Source: Actinomycetota bacterium (GTDB lineage: Bacteria; Actinomycetota; Actinomycetes; Streptosporangiales; Streptosporangiaceae). From it: a stretch of 52,135 bases of DNA. Made by a program: the position numbers and the translations under genes. The stretch lies in NCBI GenBank assembly GCA_027314515.1, contig DAHVAR010000146.1, forward strand, positions 1-52,135, read 5' to 3'. Positions 7,507-18,133 of this stretch are shown piece by piece. The notes under the pieces are model-generated. The model ran no database searches. It was given only the letters and a program-made list of their open reading frames with translations, and was not told the DNA's origin. How positions within the stretch are numbered: position 1 is the stretch's first letter; each line of letters starts with the position of its first letter.

Positions 7507-8112
7507 CTACCAGCGCCGGCGCCCGCCACGGAAGATGCGCCGGAGCAGGCCGCGGATGAGGGTGAAGATCGCGACCAGCAGGCCCAGCCGCCCCGGCCAC
7601 GCGAAGTGCACGCCGACCAGCAGCACCTCGTAGACGAGGAGCCAGGTTGCGACTGCGGCTAGCAAGGTAGTCAGCACGCCGAACCGGCCGCGCCGCCGCC
7701 TGCTGCCCGACCAGTTGCCGCCTGACCAGCTGTCGCCTGACCAGGTGGCACCTGACCAGCTGGCACGAGCGCCGACCGCGCCGGCCGATGCGCGGCCGGG
7801 CCAGCCGGCTGCGGCAGCCCACCCGGCCGGCGACGAGCCGCTAGCAGCCCGGCTACCGGGCAAGGGCTCGCCTGCGCGCTGTGGCGACCGGCCGGTGCCA
7901 GAGCTTGGCAAGGCTGCCCCGGCAGAGCGGACGTGTGGCAGGTCGGCGGTGATCTGGCTGAGATCGCCCTGCGTTTTCGCGGCGAAGACAGCGTCCAGAC
8001 GCTGGTTGAACTCCTCGAGCGTCAGGCGGCCATGTGCGTAATGCTCCTGCAGTTCGGCGGCGACGGCGTCCCGCTCCCGGTCCCCGATGCGCAAGCTCGG
8101 CTGCGTTGCCAT
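7507..8112 (-). CDS. DUF1707 domain membrane protein
   Basis: 201 aa. The N-terminal DUF1707 (SHOCT-like) domain is typical: LRIGDRERDAVAAELQEHYAHGRLTLEEFNQRLDAVFAAKT, residues 8-48. A long Ser/Gly/Ala linker follows, containing a pentapeptide repeat (WSGAT, WSGDS, WSGGN, WSGS), then a basic stretch RRRRGR and one or two membrane helices (VLTTLLAAVATWLLVYEVLLVGV and LGLLVAIFTLI) before a basic tail. GGAGG precedes the ATG. Such proteins are common in actinobacteria and have no known function; an envelope role is inferred. Confidence 0.85.
   Translation of the reverse strand: MATQPSLRIGDRERDAVAAELQEHYAHGRLTLEEFNQRLDAVFAAKTQGDLSQITADLPHVRSAGAALPSSGTGRSPQRAGEPLPGSRAASGSSPAGWAAAAGWPGRASAGAVGARASWSGATWSGDSWSGGNWSGSRRRRGRFGVLTTLLAAVATWLLVYEVLLVGVHFAWPGRLGLLVAIFTLIRGLLRRIFRGGRRRW
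7706..7765 (-). repeat. 4 x 15-bp tandem repeat in the DUF1707 linker
   Basis: Four units of 15 bp (7706-7720, 7721-7735, 7736-7750, 7751-7765) based on CCTGACCAGCTGKCR on the plus strand. Together they encode the Trp-Ser-Gly pentapeptides of the DUF1707 protein linker. Confidence 0.85.
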
Positions 8113-8149
8113 CTGCCCTCCGTACGCTAGCGTGCAGCTTGACCCTGAA

Positions 8150-8179
8150 ACGATATATCGCGACTGGCCGGGGCCGCAA
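8150..8179 (-). promoter_or_regulatory. Promoter with operator-like palindrome for the DUF1707 gene
   Basis: On the minus strand TTGCGG (plus 8174-8179), an 18-nt spacer and TATCGT (plus 8150-8155) make a plausible promoter about 30 nt ahead of the GGAGG of the DUF1707 gene. The perfect 10-bp palindrome CGATATATCG at 8151-8160 covers the -10 box and would suit a repressor such as a PadR-type protein, though no such gene is in the window. Confidence 0.5.
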
Positions 8180-8238
8180 CCCAGCCCGGCGCGCGGCTCG
8201 CACGAGCGCCCGCCGGCCGTGCTGGCACGCGCCGACCG

Positions 8239-8793
8239 CTAATTGAGGAAGTAGCTGGCCCCGCCGGACTCCGGGTTGGTCACCATCGCGGCCACCGAGA
8301 ATGCACCTGCGTGCGCGAACACCAGCGTTATGGTGATCTCGGTGCCGGCCTTCATCGGCCCAGCGTCCGTGACAAGCAGATGCGATGCGTTCGGGTCGAG
8401 GCCCACGAAGCTCTTGGCCGGGATCGTGATGGACGGCACTGTGCGCATCTCGACCTGGCCGGAGCGCACCGGCGAGCGAAACGTCACCTGCCCGCCAACG
8501 CTGAGGCTGGCAGCGATGAGCTTGGTCTGCGCGCCGTTATTCTGCACGTCCACGTACACGTCGGTGACGCGGCTGGCGCTGGGCTCAGTTACTTGCGCGG
8601 AGCTGAGCTGGATCACCGGACCAGCCTGCGCCGGAACGGCGCAGCCGGCCACCAGGCAGGTGCCGAGCATCGCGAACAGGCTTGCGGCTGCTGTCCGCAC
8701 CGGTCCGGAACCGCGACGGCCGCGCGCAGCGGCGGCAGATGATCGCATCGGCGCGGAAGTCGGCGTCCGTGCGGATGAGGGCGTTCGCGGCAT
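8239..8793 (-). CDS. PCu(A)C / DUF461-like lipoprotein (LpqE-like)
   Basis: Exported lipoprotein of 184 aa. After a basic start, a hydrophobic segment ends in the lipobox LVAGC (Cys near residue 50). The mature part has the fold signature of periplasmic copper chaperones: VTDVYVDVQNNGAQTKLIAASLSVGG, ITIPAKSFVGLDPNASHLLV, MKAGTEITITLVFAHAG. The copper ligands of the family (H-x-M, then M and HxM) are only partly present: the His in SHLLV remains but the partner Met is Leu. It may therefore not bind copper. It follows the DUF4232 lipoprotein gene on the same strand, 131 bp downstream. Confidence 0.75.
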   Translation of the reverse strand: MPRTPSSARTPTSAPMRSSAAAARGRRGSGPVRTAAASLFAMLGTCLVAGCAVPAQAGPVIQLSSAQVTEPSASRVTDVYVDVQNNGAQTKLIAASLSVGGQVTFRSPVRSGQVEMRTVPSITIPAKSFVGLDPNASHLLVTDAGPMKAGTEITITLVFAHAGAFSVAAMVTNPESGGASYFLN

Positions 8794-8924
8794 GATGACC
8801 GACCTTACCTGTGCACCCGAGCGTGCTGGGGAAATGCTCTCACGCCAGGCAGCGCCACCACCGCCCGGGGAGTCTGGCAGTGGCCCCGGACGCAGCCCGG
8901 TGATCTGGCCGGCAGCCCGCTGCG

Positions 8925-9590
8925 CTACGAGGCACTTCCCGCCCCCGCGGCCACGGCGGTCACAGTCGTGATCGACTTAGCGCGATTCGCGCAGGTCTGG
9001 GCCTTGTACTGGACGTAGAGGCTGCCGTAGTCGCCGGGCGGGTAGATCCGAAGCCAGTCAGCGCTGGTCAGCCGACAGCCACCGAAAGCGCCCGCATCGT
9101 GGACGGCGAGCAGCACATTGGCCTTTCCGCCCGCTGGCAAAGTGAGCAGTGTCACCGCGACAGCCGGATTCCTGGCCGCCGGCGCGCCGATCTCATGTCC
9201 GCCCGGTCCTGTGACGAATGACACACCGGGGTATCCCTGCAGCGTGCAACTCGACGCCGAGGTATTGGTCAGCACGATCACCTGGTAGATCGTCCCGGCC
9301 GTGCCCTGGGCAGCGCCGAGCTGGGCTTGCAGTCCGGAGGCGAGGCAGCCGGGCGCCCCGGCGGGCGTGCTGCCGGCCGGCGTCCCGGTCGAGGGGGTGG
9401 CCGAGGCCGGCCTACTGACCGCCGGACTGGCTGCCGAGCCGGCGCTGCCGGACGGCGACTGGGCCGCAGCCTGTCCGGGTCCTGCCGTGCTGCATGCCGT
9501 GATCAGCAGGCCCACCATGATGAGCCCGCAGGTGCCCGTCAATGCGGCGGCGGTGCGCTTGTGCGGCGCGATGAGCGGAGCGGGGATCAT
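8925..9590 (-). CDS. DUF4232 domain lipoprotein
   Basis: 221 aa. The signal segment GTCGLIMVGLLITACSTAG ends in the lipobox LITAC. A Ser/Ala/Pro/Gly-rich spacer (about residues 35-80) leads to a DUF4232 beta-sandwich: LTNTSASSCTLQGYPGVSF, GHEIGAPA, GKANVLLAVHDAG, WLRIYPPGD. Four cysteines in the domain (GCLASG, SCTLQG, GGCRL, QTCAN) could form two disulfides. AAGGAG lies seven bases upstream of the ATG. These lipoproteins are abundant in actinomycetes and their role is not known. Confidence 0.88.
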   Translation of the reverse strand: MIPAPLIAPHKRTAAALTGTCGLIMVGLLITACSTAGPGQAAAQSPSGSAGSAASPAVSRPASATPSTGTPAGSTPAGAPGCLASGLQAQLGAAQGTAGTIYQVIVLTNTSASSCTLQGYPGVSFVTGPGGHEIGAPAARNPAVAVTLLTLPAGGKANVLLAVHDAGAFGGCRLTSADWLRIYPPGDYGSLYVQYKAQTCANRAKSITTVTAVAAGAGSAS

Positions 9591-10100
9591 GCCAGTGCTC
9601 CTTAATGCGCTGGGACGGGGTGCGCTTCGTCGGGCTCACGCTTGATGATGACCCGTTCAACAGCTAAGACGGTCGGGAGCCAGCGCCGGTTGGCACCCTT
9701 CTGTCCTAACCACAATCACTCTTTAGTACGCTGTGCCCGATTGTTGCCGAGGTGAGCCCTCGACGACATCGATAGGAACTTGTGACATATCGTGCACCAC
9801 ATCGACACCGCACTCCAACTACGCTGCTTCGGACCGTAGCCGGAAGGGGGACGGGATTGCTGGCGCGAGCGGCCTTGCCAGCGAACCCCGAGCCGGACCG
9901 GCTCCGGACGCCAGTGAGACGAATCGACGGCGTAGAACCGGTCCCGAACTACGCGAAGCAGGGTTTAAGGCCTGATTACTCAAGTCTTTAGATATCTTGT
10001 GACGGTGTCGGGTTGGTAACTGCGCGCGCACGAAGAGTCACGGCGCCTGGGTTGTGAATCGGCTCGGGCGTGCTACTAGCGCCGCAACGAAGGAGTACAC
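9591..10100. other. Intergenic region without a recognisable gene
   Basis: Between the divergent DUF4232 and substrate-binding protein genes I see no ORF with coding bias. The stretch holds a 15-bp palindrome, GAGCCGG-a-CCGGCTC, near 9888-9902 and an A/T-richer part around 9960-10010 that may contain the promoter of the transporter operon. No promoter could be assigned with confidence. Confidence 0.5.
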
Positions 10101-12011
10101 ATGTTTCAACGCAGACGCAATATGGGCGTCGCGGGGGTCGCTGCGGTAGCCGCGACCGCGTTGCTGGCCGCCGGGTGCGGTTCCAGCAACTCAGGCACGA
10201 CGAGCAACTCGAGCAGCTCGGTGAAGAACGCGGTGGCGACGCTGCCGATCGTCACCGGGACGGGCGCGAACTGCATCTACCCCTTCACGGGTACGCAGTG
10301 CTACAGCGTGGCCAACTACGAGGACTTCATGTACCAGATGCAGCTTCCGCTGTATCAGTTCGGCAACAACACCAGCAACAACGTCACGGTGGATTACCCG
10401 CTGTCGCCGGCCGACGCGCCGATCTACAAGAACGGCGGCAAGACGGTAGTGATCAACCTGAAGGGCTGGAAGTGGTCCAACGGTGAGTCCGTGGACGCCA
10501 AGGACCTGATCCTGGACCTGAACATGCTGGAGGCGGAGAAGGCGAACTTCGCCGGCTACTCGCCGGGTCTGCTGCCGGACAACATGTCGTCGTACTCGGC
10601 GACCGGCCCGGACCAGGTGACGCTGAACCTCAAGCAGGCCTACGGCAACACCTGGTTCACCTACAACCAGCTCGCGATCCTTGAGCCGATGCCGATGGCG
10701 TGGGACGTGACGAGCCTGACCGGTGCCCCGGGCAGCGGCGGCTGCACGACCGACAGCGCTGCTGACGGCTGGGCCAAGTGCAAGGCCGTGTTCACGTTCA
10801 TGAACGCGCAGAACAAGGACACCTCGACCTATGCGACCAACAAGCTGTGGCAGGTCGTGGACGGTCCGTATCACCTGACTTCCTACAACGTGAACGGCAA
10901 CTTCACGCTGGTGCCGAACCCGAAGTACTCCGGCGCGCCGAAGGCGTCGGTGACGCTGAAGTTCGTGGAGTACACCAGTGACACCACGGTCTACACCGGC
11001 CTGAAGACCGGTGCCCTGACCACGGACGGCCCGAACATCCAGATCCCGGACAGTGACCTGGCCCCGGCCGGGAAGGGCTTCCTGCCGCCATCGAACCCGC
11101 TGGCATCAGCCGGGTACGGGCTCGATGTTGCCTACTCCTACGGGATCGGCTACGCCTACATCAACTTCAACAACCCGACCTACGGTCCGGCGTTCAAGCA
11201 GCTGTACTTCCGGCAGGCGCTGATGGAGCTCAACAACCAGAAGGCGATGTCCTCGTCGGTCGGCCGCGGGTACAACTACCCGACCACCTCGGGCGTGCCG
11301 CCGCAGCCCAGCGCCGGCAACCCGTTCATCTCCTCGGCCATGCAGGAGAACGGCGGACAGGGCCCCTACCCCTACGATCCGACCAAGGCGAAGGCGCTGC
11401 TTGCCTCGCACGGCTGGAAGGTCGTCGGCGGGGTGCTGACCTGTGAGTCGGCTGGCACGGCAGCGTCGGACTGCGGCGCGGGCGTCGCCAAGGGCACGCA
11501 GGCCAAGTTCTCGATGCTGTACACCTCGGGCGTTTCGACGCAGCAGTCGTTCGTCGAGATCCTGAAGTCCGGGTTCGGCCAGGCGGGCATCCAGCTCACC
11601 GCCGAGCCGGAGACGTTCGACACCCTGCTGGGCGACACGGTTCCGTGCACGCCGAAGGAGTCCCGGTGCAAGTGGACGTTCCTGTACCTGGGCGGCTGGC
11701 TGTTCAACGGGCCCGGCTTCGAGCCGACCGGTGAGCCGCTGTACCAGACCGGATCACCGAACAACTCCGGCAGCTACAGCAACCCGACGATGGACTCGCT
11801 CATCAACGCCACGCACACCAGCGGCAGCATGACCGTGTTCCACAACTACGCCAACTACACGGCGACTCAGGTTCCGGCGCTGTGGATGCCATGGAACACC
11901 GGCATCGTAGCGGTCAGCAACAAGCTGCACAACGCGACGTGGAGCCCGTTCCTGACGTGGTACCCGCAGTACTGGACCTGCAGTAACGCGACCTGCGGCT
12001 CCACTGGCTGA
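10101..12011 (+). CDS. ABC transporter substrate-binding lipoprotein, family 5 (peptide type)
   Basis: Extracytoplasmic solute-binding protein of 636 aa for a Dpp/Opp-type importer. The signal peptide ends LLAAGC with the lipid-modified Cys26, followed by a Ser/Thr/Asn-rich tether. Family 5 features include KGWKWSNGESVDAKDLILDLNML and the late YPYDPTKAKALLASHGWK segment. It is unusual in having several extra cysteine pairs (GANCIYPFTGTQC, GGCTT..WAKC, CESAGTAASDC, CTPKESRC, CSNATC), probably disulfides. Codon choice is strongly biased (AAC, AAG, GTC), suggesting high expression. AAGGAG precedes the ATG. It is the first gene of the importer set, followed by a strong hairpin. Confidence 0.93.
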   Translation: MFQRRRNMGVAGVAAVAATALLAAGCGSSNSGTTSNSSSSVKNAVATLPIVTGTGANCIYPFTGTQCYSVANYEDFMYQMQLPLYQFGNNTSNNVTVDYPLSPADAPIYKNGGKTVVINLKGWKWSNGESVDAKDLILDLNMLEAEKANFAGYSPGLLPDNMSSYSATGPDQVTLNLKQAYGNTWFTYNQLAILEPMPMAWDVTSLTGAPGSGGCTTDSAADGWAKCKAVFTFMNAQNKDTSTYATNKLWQVVDGPYHLTSYNVNGNFTLVPNPKYSGAPKASVTLKFVEYTSDTTVYTGLKTGALTTDGPNIQIPDSDLAPAGKGFLPPSNPLASAGYGLDVAYSYGIGYAYINFNNPTYGPAFKQLYFRQALMELNNQKAMSSSVGRGYNYPTTSGVPPQPSAGNPFISSAMQENGGQGPYPYDPTKAKALLASHGWKVVGGVLTCESAGTAASDCGAGVAKGTQAKFSMLYTSGVSTQQSFVEILKSGFGQAGIQLTAEPETFDTLLGDTVPCTPKESRCKWTFLYLGGWLFNGPGFEPTGEPLYQTGSPNNSGSYSNPTMDSLINATHTSGSMTVFHNYANYTATQVPALWMPWNTGIVAVSNKLHNATWSPFLTWYPQYWTCSNATCGSTG

Positions 12012-12029
12012 TCGGTTAGCAGGACACTC

Positions 12030-12075
12030 GGGCCGGTCGCCGAGCTGGCGGAAACGTCAGCGCGGCGACCGGCCC
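12030..12075 (+). terminator. Strong hairpin after the substrate-binding protein gene
   Basis: Perfect 13-bp arms GGGCCGGTCGCCG (12030-12042) and CGGCGACCGGCCC (12063-12075); inside them GCTG/CAGC extends the stem beyond an A-G mismatch. It lies 18 nt after the stop, before the permease genes. It probably stops or slows most transcription and stabilises the upstream mRNA, giving more binding protein than permease. Confidence 0.75.
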
Positions 12076-12129
12076 GGAATCTGGGGTGTTGTGAGTAACA
12101 ACTGGTCGGCGCACTATGGAGGGAGCCCG

Positions 12130-12267
12130 ATGCAGTCGGTCGGCAAGCTCGCCAGGGCGGGCGCGCGGGCGGGTGGCCCATCGCTCTCGATGCTGGGGAT
12201 CGTCGCTGCCGTGGCCTGGCTGGCCAGGGAAGCCGGGGTACGGTACGAAGTGGGGTGCACGCGGTGA
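12130..12267 (+). CDS. 45-residue ORF coupled to the permease gene
   Basis: A short gene too small for usual calling. ATG at 12130 is preceded by GGAGGGAGCCCG, one of the best ribosome binding sites in the window. The TGA at 12265-12267 overlaps the GTG start of the permease (12264) in a GTGA junction. The product starts MQSVGKLARAGARAGG and has one hydrophobic segment, SLSMLGIVAAVAWLA, ending basic/acidic (REAGVRYEVG). Third positions are almost all G or C. It may be a membrane microprotein of the transporter or a leader that feeds ribosomes to the permease start. No family recognised. Confidence 0.6.
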   Translation: MQSVGKLARAGARAGGPSLSMLGIVAAVAWLAREAGVRYEVGCTR

Positions 12268-13211
12268 CCGGATACCTGATCAGGCGGTTGCTCCAGACCA
12301 TCGTCGTCACCCTGATCGTCACGATCATTACCTTCCTGCTGCTGCACCTAGTGCCGGGCGGCGAGGTGCGGGCCATCCTCGGCATCCGGGCAACCCCGCT
12401 CGAGGTTCGTACCTACTCCAAGGAGTGGGGCTTCGACCAGCCGCTGTACGTTCAGTACGGCAAGTGGCTCTGGCAGTTGATGCACGGGAACTTCGGCTTC
12501 GACCTGAAGCAGAACGCCCCGGTCTCGACCCTCATCTGGGCCGCGCTGCCGCGGACGATCGTGCTTGCCTTCATCGGCACCGGGGTGGGCTTGCTGATCG
12601 GCATCCCGCTCGGCATCCTCCAGGCCGTCCGCCGCTACTCGGTCCTCGACCACGTCGTGACCGGCATCGGCTTCCTCGGCTACGGCTCGCCCACCTTCTT
12701 CGTGGGCCTGCTGCTGGTGCAGTGGTTCGCGGTCAACCTGCACATCTTCCCGGCCTTCGCGCCGTCGGCCACGTCGATCGGCGGCATCCTCGCCGACCCG
12801 GTGGCGCTGGTCCTGCCCGTCGCGACCTACGCGTTCGTGGCGTTCGCGCTGTGGAGCCGGTACATGCGCTCGTCGGTGATGGACAACATCGTCCAGGATT
12901 ACGTCCGGACGGCGCGATCCAAGGGCGCTAGCGAGCGGCGCGTCCTGTGGGGTCACATCTTCCGTAACTCGCTGATCTCGATCGTGACGCTGCTCGGCCT
13001 GCAGTTGCCGGTGATCATCGGCGGCGCGATCTTCATCGAGGTTGTCTTCAACTACCCGGGCATGGGCTTTCTGTTCTACCAGGCGGCGCTCAACACCGAC
13101 GTTCAGCTCATGCTGGCGATCACCGTGCTGACCACGCTGATCACGATCCTGGGCAACCTGCTCGCCGACATTGGCTACGCCATGCTCGACCCGAGGGTGA
13201 GGTACACCTGA
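12264..13211 (+). CDS. ABC transporter permease, DppB-type
   Basis: Inner-membrane permease of 315 aa with six predicted helices. It begins MTGYLIRRLLQTIVVTLIVTIITFLLLHLVPG, the typical DppB opening, and has the coupling-loop EAA-like motif DYVRTARSKGASERRVLWGHIFRNSL that contacts the ATPase. GTG at 12264 is chosen over GTG at 12255 because it overlaps the stop of the small upstream ORF. It ends in a TGATG overlap with the second permease. It would pair with that permease as the transmembrane channel of the importer. Confidence 0.93.
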   Translation: MTGYLIRRLLQTIVVTLIVTIITFLLLHLVPGGEVRAILGIRATPLEVRTYSKEWGFDQPLYVQYGKWLWQLMHGNFGFDLKQNAPVSTLIWAALPRTIVLAFIGTGVGLLIGIPLGILQAVRRYSVLDHVVTGIGFLGYGSPTFFVGLLLVQWFAVNLHIFPAFAPSATSIGGILADPVALVLPVATYAFVAFALWSRYMRSSVMDNIVQDYVRTARSKGASERRVLWGHIFRNSLISIVTLLGLQLPVIIGGAIFIEVVFNYPGMGFLFYQAALNTDVQLMLAITVLTTLITILGNLLADIGYAMLDPRVRYT

Positions 13212-14155
13212 TGGCGATGATGCCGCATGCTGACCCGGCCGGTCCCGGCACGCTGATCCCCGAGGCGCCGTCGGTTCCGGCGACCCCTGGTCAGGTCCAG
13301 GCCAAGTCGCGGAGCCTGTTCCGGCGCGGCTGGGAAGTCTTCGCCGAGAACAAGCTGGCGCTGGCCGGGCTGGGTTTCGTGATCTTCATCCTGCTGTTCT
13401 GCTTCGCGGGGCCGCACATCTACGTGACCCCGCAGGTGACTGTGCAGACCCAGAATTACCTGTGCCATCCGAGTTCCGCGCACCTGCTCGGCTGCGATGA
13501 CCTCGGCTACGACGTCGTCGGCAGGCTGATGGTCGGCGGGCAGAACTCGCTGAAGGTTGGCCTGGCGGCCGCGTTCGTGGCCTGCCTGTTCGGGTCGATC
13601 TACGGCGCGGTGTCCGGTTTCATCGGCGGGATCGTGGACGCGTTCATGATGCGCATCGTCGACGCGGTGCTGTCGATCCCGTTCATCATGGTCGTGATCA
13701 TCCTCGCGGTGCTGATCCACCCCAGCGCGGGAACGCTGATCCTGGTCATCGCGGCCACCTACTGGCCAGGCCCGGCCCGGCTGGTACGCGGCGAGACGCT
13801 CTCGCTGCGCACCAGGGAGTACGTTTCCGCGGTCAAGGTGGCTGGCGGCCGCAATTCCCGTGCGGTGCTCCGGCACGTGATGCCGAACGCGATCGGTACG
13901 ATCATCGTGCAGGCCACCTTCGCGGTGGCGGACTCGATCTTGATCCTGGCGGGCCTCGGCTTCCTCGGCTTCGGCGTCCCGCCGCCGGCGACCGACTGGG
14001 GCTCGATGCTGTCGAACGGCCTGCAGTACGTCAACCTGAATACCTGGTGGCTGATCTATCCGGCTGGCCTGCTCATCATCGCGACCGCGGTGTCCTTCAA
14101 CTTCATCGGCGACGCGCTCCGCGACGCCTTCGAGACCCGGCTGCAGCGCCGGTAG
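13211..14155 (+). CDS. ABC transporter permease, DppC-type
   Basis: Second channel subunit, 314 aa. The N-terminal 45 residues are soluble (OppC_N-like: SLFRRGWEVFAENKLALAGLGFVIFI) and lead into the first helix. Five more helices follow, with the EAA-type loop EYVSAVKVAGGRNSRAVLRHVMPNAIGTI and the family motif LGFLGFGVPPPATDWGSML. The loop between helices 1 and 2 has two cysteines (YLCHPSSAHLLGCDDLGYD), which is typical of DppC. It starts one base inside the previous stop, so translation is coupled. Confidence 0.94.
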   Translation: MAMMPHADPAGPGTLIPEAPSVPATPGQVQAKSRSLFRRGWEVFAENKLALAGLGFVIFILLFCFAGPHIYVTPQVTVQTQNYLCHPSSAHLLGCDDLGYDVVGRLMVGGQNSLKVGLAAAFVACLFGSIYGAVSGFIGGIVDAFMMRIVDAVLSIPFIMVVIILAVLIHPSAGTLILVIAATYWPGPARLVRGETLSLRTREYVSAVKVAGGRNSRAVLRHVMPNAIGTIIVQATFAVADSILILAGLGFLGFGVPPPATDWGSMLSNGLQYVNLNTWWLIYPAGLLIIATAVSFNFIGDALRDAFETRLQRR

Positions 14156-14170
14156 GAGAAAGGTGGCCTA

Positions 14171-16243
<2,073 letters not shown>

Positions 16244-16261
16244 GGCCCCGGATACCGCTCG

Positions 16262-18073
16262 GTGACAACCAGCCCGCCGTTCACGACCCGGCCGCAGCTC
16301 GCCGGGACGTTCGGCATGGTGACGTCGACGCACTGGCTCGCCTCGGCGGCCGGGATGGCGGTGCTCGAGGAAGGCGGTAATGCCTTCGACGCCGCGGTGG
16401 CGGTCGGCCTGGTGCTGCAGGTGGTAGAGCCGCACCTGAACGGGCCGGGCGGCGAGGTGCCGGTGATCGGCTTCAGCGCCGCCGAGGGACAGCCGTTCGT
16501 CCTCGATGGTCAGGGTCCGGCACCGGCCGCCGCGACGCCCGCGCACTTCGCCGGCCTTGGCCTGGACCTGATACCGGGAACCGGCCTGCTGGCCGCGTGC
16601 GTTCCGGCGGCGTTCGGGACATGGCTGCTGCTGCTCGAGCGGTACGGCACGCTGCCGCTGCGCTCGGTCATGCAGTACGCCATCGGCTATGCCGAGAGCG
16701 GCTATCCGATGCTTCCTGCCGCCAGCGCCGCCATCGCGTCGGTGGCCGGGACCTTCCGTGAGCACTGGCCGGGCTCAGCCGAGATCTACCTGGCCGACGG
16801 CGTGCCGGCGCCCGGCAGCCGGTTCACCAATCGGCCGCTCGCCTCGGTCTACCGGCGTATTCTCACCGATTCGGAAAGAGCAGGACCAGGCCGGGAACGC
16901 CAGATAGAGGCAGCGCGCCGTGCCTTCTACGAGGGCTTCGTGGCTGATGCCATTGCCGCTTACCTGGCCGACGCCGACGTCATGGACGTCACCGGGCGGC
17001 GGAACCGCGCCCTGCTCACCGGTGACGACCTGGCTGGCTGGGCGGCGAGCGTCGAGGCGCCGGTCACCGCTGACTTCCACGGTCTCACGGTGTGCAAGAC
17101 CGGCCCGTGGGGGCAGGGACCAGTCTTCCTGCAGCAACTCGCGCTGCTCGACCGGCTCGGTGTCGCGGACCTGCAGCCAGGCAGCGCGGAGTTCATTCAC
17201 ACCGTGATCGAGGCAGGCAAGCTGGCATTCGCCGATCGCGAGGCCTGGTACGGCGACCCGCGGCAGTCCGCCGTCCCGCTGGCGGGCCTGCTCTCCGATG
17301 CGTATGCGGAGGCTCGCTGCGGGCTGGTCGGCGAGCGCGCCTCAGCGGAACTGCTGCCGGGGTCACCGGACGGGACCGTGCCGCGACTGCCCGAGTTCGC
17401 GCTCGCGGGCTTCCGGGCGCCGGATAGGGCCGGCTCGGGCACCGGCGAGCCGACGGTAGCGGCCGGCTCGGTATCGGTGCCCGAGCTAGGGCCGGGTGAC
17501 ACCTGCCACCTCGACGTCACCGACCGGTTCGGCAACATGGTCTCGGCTACGCCAAGCGGCGCCTGGCTGCAGAGTTCGCCGGTCATCCCTGGCCTTGGCT
17601 TCTGCCTGGGCACCCGGGCGCAGATGTTCACGCTCACGGCGGGGCTGGCGAGCACGCTGGCGCCGGGCCGGCGCCCGCGCACGACGTTGTCGCCAAGCCT
17701 TGCCCTCGCCGATGGCCGGCCATACCTCGCCTTCGGCACTCCTGGCGGGGATCAGCAGGATCAGTGGCCGCTCGCGTTCTTCCTGAACCACGTGCTGTTC
17801 GGGATGAACCTGCAGGAGGCCATCGACGCCCCGGCCTTCCACACCGACCACTTCCCGTCGTCGTTCTACCCGCGGCAGTCGCAGCCGCGGTCGCTGGCCA
17901 TCGAGTCCAGGGCAGCGCAGAGCGTGGTGGCCGGCCTGCGGGCACGGGGCCATGAGGTGAGCGTGCGGCCGCCGTGGTCGCTGGGCCGGACCACCGCGGT
18001 GTCCAGCTCCGGCGGGATGCTCTATGCGGCCGCGAGCCCGCGCGGCATGCAGTGTTACGCGGCCGGCCGGTGA
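16262..18073 (+). CDS. Gamma-glutamyltranspeptidase-family Ntn hydrolase, apparently cytoplasmic
   Basis: 603 aa. Members cleave themselves to expose a threonine and then hydrolyse or transfer gamma-glutamyl groups from glutathione-like compounds. The processing site is GDTCHLDVTDRFGNMVS with T414 as predicted nucleophile (usual form T-T-H-x-S/x-D). N-terminal GMVTSTHWLASAAG..LEEGGNAFDAAVA, GSRFTNRPLA and late RPRTTLSPSLALADGRPYLAFGTPGGDQQ are typical. No signal peptide or lipobox is seen, unlike many exported enzymes. It begins 18 nt after the importer ATPase, so its substrate is probably what the transporter brings in. Actinobacteria generally lack glutathione, so other gamma-glutamyl peptides are likely. 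Confidence 0.9.
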   Translation: MTTSPPFTTRPQLAGTFGMVTSTHWLASAAGMAVLEEGGNAFDAAVAVGLVLQVVEPHLNGPGGEVPVIGFSAAEGQPFVLDGQGPAPAAATPAHFAGLGLDLIPGTGLLAACVPAAFGTWLLLLERYGTLPLRSVMQYAIGYAESGYPMLPAASAAIASVAGTFREHWPGSAEIYLADGVPAPGSRFTNRPLASVYRRILTDSERAGPGRERQIEAARRAFYEGFVADAIAAYLADADVMDVTGRRNRALLTGDDLAGWAASVEAPVTADFHGLTVCKTGPWGQGPVFLQQLALLDRLGVADLQPGSAEFIHTVIEAGKLAFADREAWYGDPRQSAVPLAGLLSDAYAEARCGLVGERASAELLPGSPDGTVPRLPEFALAGFRAPDRAGSGTGEPTVAAGSVSVPELGPGDTCHLDVTDRFGNMVSATPSGAWLQSSPVIPGLGFCLGTRAQMFTLTAGLASTLAPGRRPRTTLSPSLALADGRPYLAFGTPGGDQQDQWPLAFFLNHVLFGMNLQEAIDAPAFHTDHFPSSFYPRQSQPRSLAIESRAAQSVVAGLRARGHEVSVRPPWSLGRTTAVSSSGGMLYAAASPRGMQCYAAGR

Positions 18074-18110
18074 CCGGCTCTGTCCTTTTGACCCGCCAGC
18101 TACCGGTCAC
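18070..18110. terminator. Hairpin at the end of the importer operon
   Basis: Perfect 8-bp arms GTGACCGG (18070-18077, overlapping the stop of the transpeptidase) and CCGGTCAC (18103-18110). The 25-nt loop contains CCTTTTG. It lies between convergent genes and could stop transcription from either side. Confidence 0.5.
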
Positions 18111-18133
18111 GTGGCGTGCCGCGGCCCCGTCGG

